A stretch of 64,000 nt of DNA from Salminus brasiliensis (Eukaryota > Chordata > Actinopteri > Characiformes > Bryconidae), in assembly GCF_030463535.1 (NCBI RefSeq), contig NC_132901.1, positions 1,779,636 through 1,843,635 on the forward strand, given 5' to 3'. Below are positions 58,504 through 64,000 of the stretch, piece by piece. The position numbers and the translations under genes were made by a program. Below the pieces are notes generated by a model, which had not been told where the DNA came from, did not search any database, and saw nothing but the letters and a program-made list of their open reading frames with translations. Each line of letters begins with the position of its first letter. Position 1 is the stretch's first letter.

Positions 58504-59757
58504 GTAAGCTAATTTATACTCATTATTTATAGATATTTTAAGTGTTATTACATTTTTAAAAAATGAAATAAGATTTGATTAGGGTTAAAATATCTAATTG
58601 TTTCTTTAAGTAAGTTAGAGTACATTAATACATTTACAAGTAAATTGTGAAGAGCTAGCTGGAGTGTAGTGGCTAAGCGCTACTAAGAGATGTTTAGGTC
58701 TGGTTCTAGTCACTCTGAACTGGCCAAACTCAGGTTAACCCAAATGTGTTGTAGATCTGCACTTTTCCCAGAATGCTAGTGATTTAAGTAATTATTTTTT
58801 TTTTTTAGGTGTAATTAGGTTTGAAGCTCATTCTGATGTGTTTGAGATGAGCATGATGGACTGCCACTGAAATGAACTTGCCTTCATTTCAGAGCAAAAT
58901 TAAATACTGAATATTTCAAACCACGTTTGTAGAGCCAGAGCACTGTAACTGCCTGTATATCTGGATGCCTTTACTTTTACTTTTAATTTTTGTCGAACTA
59001 TCACATTTCTAGGCTCTCACTACCTTTTATACTACACTTTCCTATTTCCACACAAAGGTCCCTCCGACAGTTGAACCATAGTTGCTTAAAGCAGTTCACA
59101 AGAAATGTGGATTGTTGTTTTAAACCCTGTTCATACTTTAAAGTAAATATGTGCTTAATAAAGATGTGTGGTTTGTCTTTCCATGTAGCTTTCATTGGAA
59201 AGAGTACTGCAGCTCAGAACAAGAAAACAGGTGAGCATAAAGTACACAAAAGACCGGGTCCAGCATGGCTGGGGTGTTTATATGGATTAGATTCTATCAG
59301 TCTGAATGTTGGCTGCACTGCTGCACTATTTGAGATGACCCAACCAGGTCATATTAAACAGAAGTGCTGCATATTGTAAAGTTTAACTGCCTAATGACAA
59401 AAAATAGTTGCGCCAGACCACCGTTGGCTGCATAGAACGTTCAACGGCATTTCAACAACAGGGAGTTTGGGACCTAAAGATCAGCTCTTTATTGTGAAAA
59501 AGGTTCTGAGTTATAAAATGACCTTAATTTTGTTTCCTGTAACATTTCCTGTGACCCTGCCTGATAAAAGACTCAAGCCTTGCCATCAGAGCCTTAAGAT
59601 CTAGACCCCATATTTACTAGTGCTTAGATGTAAAGGACCCAGACCTCATCAACATGGCTTGTGACGCCACATTAGCGATGCTGACGACATACTTAGCAGT
59701 GGTTGAGAGTGGTTTCAGCAGGAAACACACACTAACTGATGTCTTCTATCAGCAGAT

Positions 59758-62700
59758 ATGCTTGTTCTGCTGATGATCTTTGACCTTCTTGGAGGTTCGA
59801 GTGGAGGTAAGTCTTTTGCTCCAGCCCAAGATACCCGGTCCTAAAACTTCAGAGTACTGAATGATGGCAGGGCTAGCGTGATTAACGGGAACAGGCGTCG
59901 CCATGACTGATTAAACCTTCTGTACTTCGGCTCTGTGATCCCTCCCTTTGATATTTAAACAAAGATCAGACAACTCCATTCATTTCTCTCTGTTTTAAAG
60001 TAGACTGTTTGGACACAAGTACTGGGACACACTCTATTTTCTATTGTTAGGATTTGATTGCATTCAGCGACAAGAACATTATTGAGGTTAGGATGTTGAA
60101 TGATGATCACCCCCCACACCTCACCCCCAACTCCCCAATTCATCCCCATCCATCATTCCAGAGAACACAGTTCTTCCACTGCTCCACAGCTCAGTGCTGG
60201 GGGGGCTTTATACCCCTCTAGCCTATTCCTGGCATTATTAGGCAGCATGGTGCCAGATAGTCCTATTCTATTGGCAGTACTTCTTCTCTACAGGGACCAG
60301 ACATGCTGTGACACATCTGCATCAGCAATGGGTGCAACCTAAAGTAGCTAAATGCATTCTTTAGAAGGGGTGTCCAAAAACCACTGGTTCACATCAAGCT
60401 ATTCATGACTGTTTAACATTTCCCGTTTAAACGGTTCTTGATTGTTCAACGTAAAATTACCCCTTCTTGACTCTAGCGGTCGGGTCTCACCCTGTCCTCT
60501 CACTGGCTGAAGCTGGAGATCAGGTGAATGTTACCTGCGAATCAGATGGATGGTCACCAAAGCCCACTGTCACCTGGAGAGACAAAGGTGGAGGAGAACT
60601 CAGGAACAGCTCTGAAAGCTATAACGGAGGTTGGAAAACAAAGCATGTAGAACTTCAGACTTCACACTGGACTCATTTTACACTCACATTCACACTCTCT
60701 CTATATTTCATCACAAAGACTCGAAAGGCCTGGTGAGCGTGACATCTTGGGTGCTTCTCTATCCTTCGGAGTCTGAGTGGATCTCCTGTTCTGTGAGTTT
60801 ATCCGCCCGAGACCTGAAAGAGGGAAGAGTGCTGCCATTCAGTCCAGCATTAGCAGGTAAGTCATGCGGTACACTTCCACCTGACTGATACTGTGTAGGT
60901 CCCTCTCATGCCACCAAAACAGCTCTGACTCTTTGAGACATGGCCTCCACACAACTTCTGAAGGTGTCCTGCTGTGGTATCTGGCACCAAGACTAATGTT
61001 AGCTGAAGCTCCTTCAAGTCCTGTAAGTTGTGAGGCGGGACTTTTCTTGGAGCACTTTGGTAGATCTTGACCACTGCATATCGGGAACAACCCACAAGAC
61101 CTGCCTGATGATTTGGAGATGTTCTGTACCAGTCGTCTAGAACATCACAGTTTTGGTTCTTGTCAAAGAACAACACCTTCAAGAACTGACTGTTCACTTA
61201 CTGCTTAATACTGACACCAGAACCTGATCATCAATGTTATTCTTGTGGTTTTAATGTTATGGCTAATCCATTTAAAACAAAGTAACGCCCCCCTGAAAAC
61301 ATGGAAAATAAAAATTGTTGTCTGCATTATTTTAGCAGGACTTTCTGCAGGATGGAAAGCCTTCATCCTCTTACTGGCGGTCAATCTGTTGGTTTTCACT
61401 GTGATAGCAGTCCTCTACATCTCCAAGATTAGAGGTAGGAAATGTTTCATTTAGGAAATCAGGAAATCCTCATTAGAAGCCTTTGAAGAAATTGTCATTT
61501 TTGGAATTTTCTGGAATATAGGCCATATTTCCCCAAATGTCCAAAGTCTGATCCAGTCTGCTGGTGTCTAAAAATAATATAGTTTAAATATATATAATAT
61601 AAAAAATCTCTATGTAAAAACAACATTAGTTTGTTACCCAAACTAAACCTATTTTACAAATTACAAAATTACACCTTTTTTTTATGTACGGATGTATGTA
61701 ATTTTTTAATTTTTTTATTATTTAGGTCAACTGGAAGAGCACACACTTCCTGCTGGTGAGTAGTTACTTCATTGATTTTTGGAGCTGTATGGATACCATT
61801 GTTGTAAGTTATATGACTTCTATCTGCTCATGAGCAACGTTTTAATTTAATTTAATTTAATATAATATCCATGTCTTTTCACATGGAGGAAAAGGAAACA
61901 AGTAGCTGTAACATTGCTGCCAAGATGGAAAGATTCAGTATTCCACCTTTTTTAGCAACTGATTAACAAATAAATATTAAATTATCAGGGTGAAATTTTA
62001 ATGAATCACTTTTACTTTAAAGGTGAGAATGGTCTTCTTTTAAACTCAGATTCTACAGCTGCTGGAATCCTAGAAAGCTCAGGTAACACCATCAGATCAT
62101 GTAGGTATTATATAAAGGTCAGTTGACTTGGAACACAAAAAACAACAAGCTTGGAGATTTATCTCCAATTACCATTTCATTAACTTGTTTAAATTAAACA
62201 GCTAATCCAAATGTATTGAATTGAAATGTATTCTTTAATTTAGTTGTAAAAATGATTGGTAAAAAAGGTGTTGTGATTAATAGCAATATACTTTCATTAC
62301 ATTTTCAGATTTTTTTCTAATATAATTAAAAGTGATCTAAAATAAGGGAATGCCAATAGTTTTGTTCAATAGTTTACTCAGTATTTAATAGACTGCACTG
62401 GTGTACAATATAAAGTCCAATTTACTGTTTTGAAGTTTTTTTGAAAATAATAAGGCTGAAATAATAAATATCCATGTTGATTTACAGCGCAGGGGCATTA
62501 ATTTTGTTTTTCTACATCTCTGTTTAAATATTTGTTTAAACTGTGGACTTGAGAGCACTAATGCAATATTTTAATTGTTTCAGAAAATGAAGAGTATGAA
62601 ATTCCAGGTAACTTAGAACATGATTTTACATTATTTCTAATTGCATTGTAAACAAAATTGTAAAAAGTAAAATGTAATTGCAATGGCAATTTTACAATAT

Positions 62701-63349
62701 TTTACAATAATGGCAATTTTACAATAATATATATTGTCACAATGTATATCATTGTTTATTATGATAATTAGCAACTGTAAATGTTATTAAATATATTCAT
62801 TTTTTATATTAAAAAAATATAATAAGTAATGAGTTCAGTTTTTTAGCATTGTTTTTCAGTGCAAGGTTTTTTTTTACAAACATAAAATAGCCAAAAATGC
62901 TTGCTATTCTATACATATTACGAAATATTTATTGGAATAATGTATCATTTCCAGAAAATTAGACATGTGATATAGGTATTTATGGTATTTTACTGTTACA
63001 GAAACTGTTTTCAACTTTTTCTATAATGTCATGTTTTGACCTTAAAATGTACAGACATTTCTACAATGTAGGGTCTTCACCTTGAAAATGTAGTTATTTT
63101 CAATAAAACTTGAATATTGACTTTCAGATAAAATCCTTTAAATGCTCCAAAAGAGACTAAATAACAAACTGTATTTTTCTCATTTCAGAAACAGCTGACA
63201 AAGCAACAAATACAGAAGAAGAAATTCCAGGTAAATTTTAGCATACCTTTGGTAGTATATTCATGTCAGAAAAAAAAAATCTACTTTTTAGATTTTGTGT
63301 TAATTCCCTTTTTCGTTTGCAGACTGGGGAAAGATGCTTGCATGTAAAG
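59758..63349 (+). CDS. Butyrophilin-like receptor BTNL-5, IgV exon lost, 3' end outside window
   Basis: Exons: 59758-59806 signal peptide ([16 protein letters not shown]); 60477-60629 and 60719-60856 C-type Ig halves; 61339-61434 transmembrane; 61522-61563, 61726-61755, 62023-62082, 62584-62607, 63189-63230, 63323-63349 short cytoplasmic exons. All are phase 1, so the signal exon joins the IgC exon in frame despite the missing IgV exon. The C half has [15 protein letters not shown] and EWISCSV. The short exons include one ending in EEEIPG and one matching the DWGKMLACK pattern just before B30.2 in BTNL-3 and BTNL-4, so a B30.2 exon should follow, but no B30.2 sequence lies before 64000. Membrane receptor with a single C-type Ig domain if expressed. 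Signal peptide is almost the same as in BTNL-4, its closest relative. Confidence 0.8.
59845..59885 (+). pseudogene. Scar of the deleted IgV exon in BTNL-5
   Basis: The intron begins like the BTNL-4 intron (CCAGCCCAAGATA, then GTCCTAAAACTT) and then passes directly to ATGATGGCAGGGCTAGCGTG, which matches the 3' end of the IgV exons (TATGACAGTGCTAGCGTG in BTNL-4). About 350 bp including most of IgV is gone. Confidence 0.8.
60003..60385. mobile_element. MITE copy in a BTNL-5 intron
   Basis: GGACACAAGTACTGGGACAC at the left, GAGAACACAGTTCTTCCACT and CTATTCTATTGGCAGTACTT inside, AAGGGGTGTCCAAAAACCAC at the right. Near full length. Confidence 0.85.
60885..61265. mobile_element. MITE-like element, 'ACAACTTCTGAAGGTGTCC' family
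   Basis: Interior ACTTCTGAAGGTGTCCTGC, CTGGCACCAAGACTAATGTT and GAACATCACAGTTTTGGTTC; right end GTGGTTTTAATGTTATGGCT. Same family as 14690-15035. In the BTNL-5 intron before the transmembrane exon. Confidence 0.75.
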
Positions 63350-63479
63350 GTAAAACACAGACACAGTATACATTATACCTAATAAATAAACATAGAGAAT
63401 TGACATTTTACAGCTGAAAGAACCTCATGGGGATATCACAGTACAGGTTTAAGAAATACAGTACTTACAAATACTTACA

Positions 63480-64000
63480 AATCGCCACATTTGGTGTGTA
63501 ATACTCACAGATCAGCCACTGACTAAAAGTGGGTCAAAACTATTGGTTCCTGTCAAGGGGTGTATATATTAGGCAACAAGAGAACAGTCAGTTCTTGAAG
63601 GTGACTGAAGGTGTAGAAGTGTCGACAAGAACCAAACTGTGAGGTTCTAGACCTCAGAACATAGGTCGGAACATCTCCAAAAATCAGGAAGCAGGTCTTG
63701 TGGGGCGTTCCCGGTATACAATGGTCAGTACCAACCAAAAGTGCTCGAAGGAAGGACAACCAGTGAACCGGTGACAGACTCATGGACACCTAAGGCTAAC
63801 TGATGCTCATGGAGGTCCCACCCACCTCACAACCTACAGGACTTAAATTATCTTCTGCCAATATTGGTTAGTCTTGGTGCCTTAGATACCACTGGACACC
63901 TTAAGAGGTCTTGTGGAGGCCATGCCTTGAACGGTCAGATCTGCTGTGTCGACCCCAAGAGGGATCTTCTCAATATTAGGCAGCATTAGGCTAATGTTAT
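63480..64000. mobile_element. MITE-like element, same family, opposite orientation in part, cut by window end
   Basis: ACAGATCAGCCAC at the left, then GAGGTTCTAGACC, GGAACATCTCC, and later GGTGCCTTAGATACCACTGG and AGAGGTCTTGTGGAGGCCAT. The order matches the reverse complement of 60885-61265. Continues past 64000. Confidence 0.7.

Noticed and set aside
58990-59379. 129-aa open frame upstream of BTNL-5
   Set aside because: No signal peptide or recognised domain; it lies in the proposed first intron of BTNL-5.
63553-63789. 78-aa minus-strand frame
   Set aside because: Falls inside a MITE-like element.

Overview
This is a eukaryotic window from a ray-finned (teleost) fish. The evidence is multi-exon genes with GT-AG introns, a canonical acid ceramidase gene, butyrophilin-like (BTN-like) Ig/B30.2 genes, long TA and CA microsatellites, and many short non-autonomous transposon copies of teleost type. 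I cannot name the species. Exon models were built by hand from splice signals and reading-frame continuity.

Layout. (1) Positions 1-6660 are a satellite array of about 310-bp units in several interspersed subtypes. Each unit carries a near-palindrome with a splice-donor-like motif on both strands. (2) Positions 6690-8438, minus strand, are the 5' half of a CD5/CD6-like scavenger receptor (SRCR) gene, and the satellite starts about 20 bp past its last visible exon. (3) Positions 8440-11630 are repeat-rich intergenic DNA. (4) Positions 11634-17975, minus strand, are a complete 14-exon asah1 gene. Every junction is in frame and the protein is 393 aa. (5) Positions 18200-22000 are intergenic, with a candidate solo LTR and a relic of a B30.2 exon. 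(6) Positions 22073-63349, plus strand, hold five tandem BTN-like genes, called BTNL-1 to BTNL-5 here. The last runs off the right edge.

Each BTN-like gene is built from phase-1 exons: signal peptide, IgV, a C-type Ig domain split over two exons, a transmembrane exon, several tiny charged exons of 21-87 nt, and a terminal PRY-SPRY (B30.2) exon. BTNL-5 has lost its IgV exon through a deletion that left a visible scar but kept the frame. Between BTNL-3 and BTNL-4 sits an unrelated gene (46722-48101) encoding a 459-aa secreted protein of unknown function in one coding exon. Its untranslated first exon and promoter-proximal block occur again upstream of BTNL-4 and BTNL-5, so promoters appear to have been duplicated or shared across unrelated genes.

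The whole suggests a fast-evolving immune cluster (SRCR receptor plus BTN-like receptors) shaped by tandem duplication, exon loss, gene conversion of the B30.2 exon and heavy transposon insertion.
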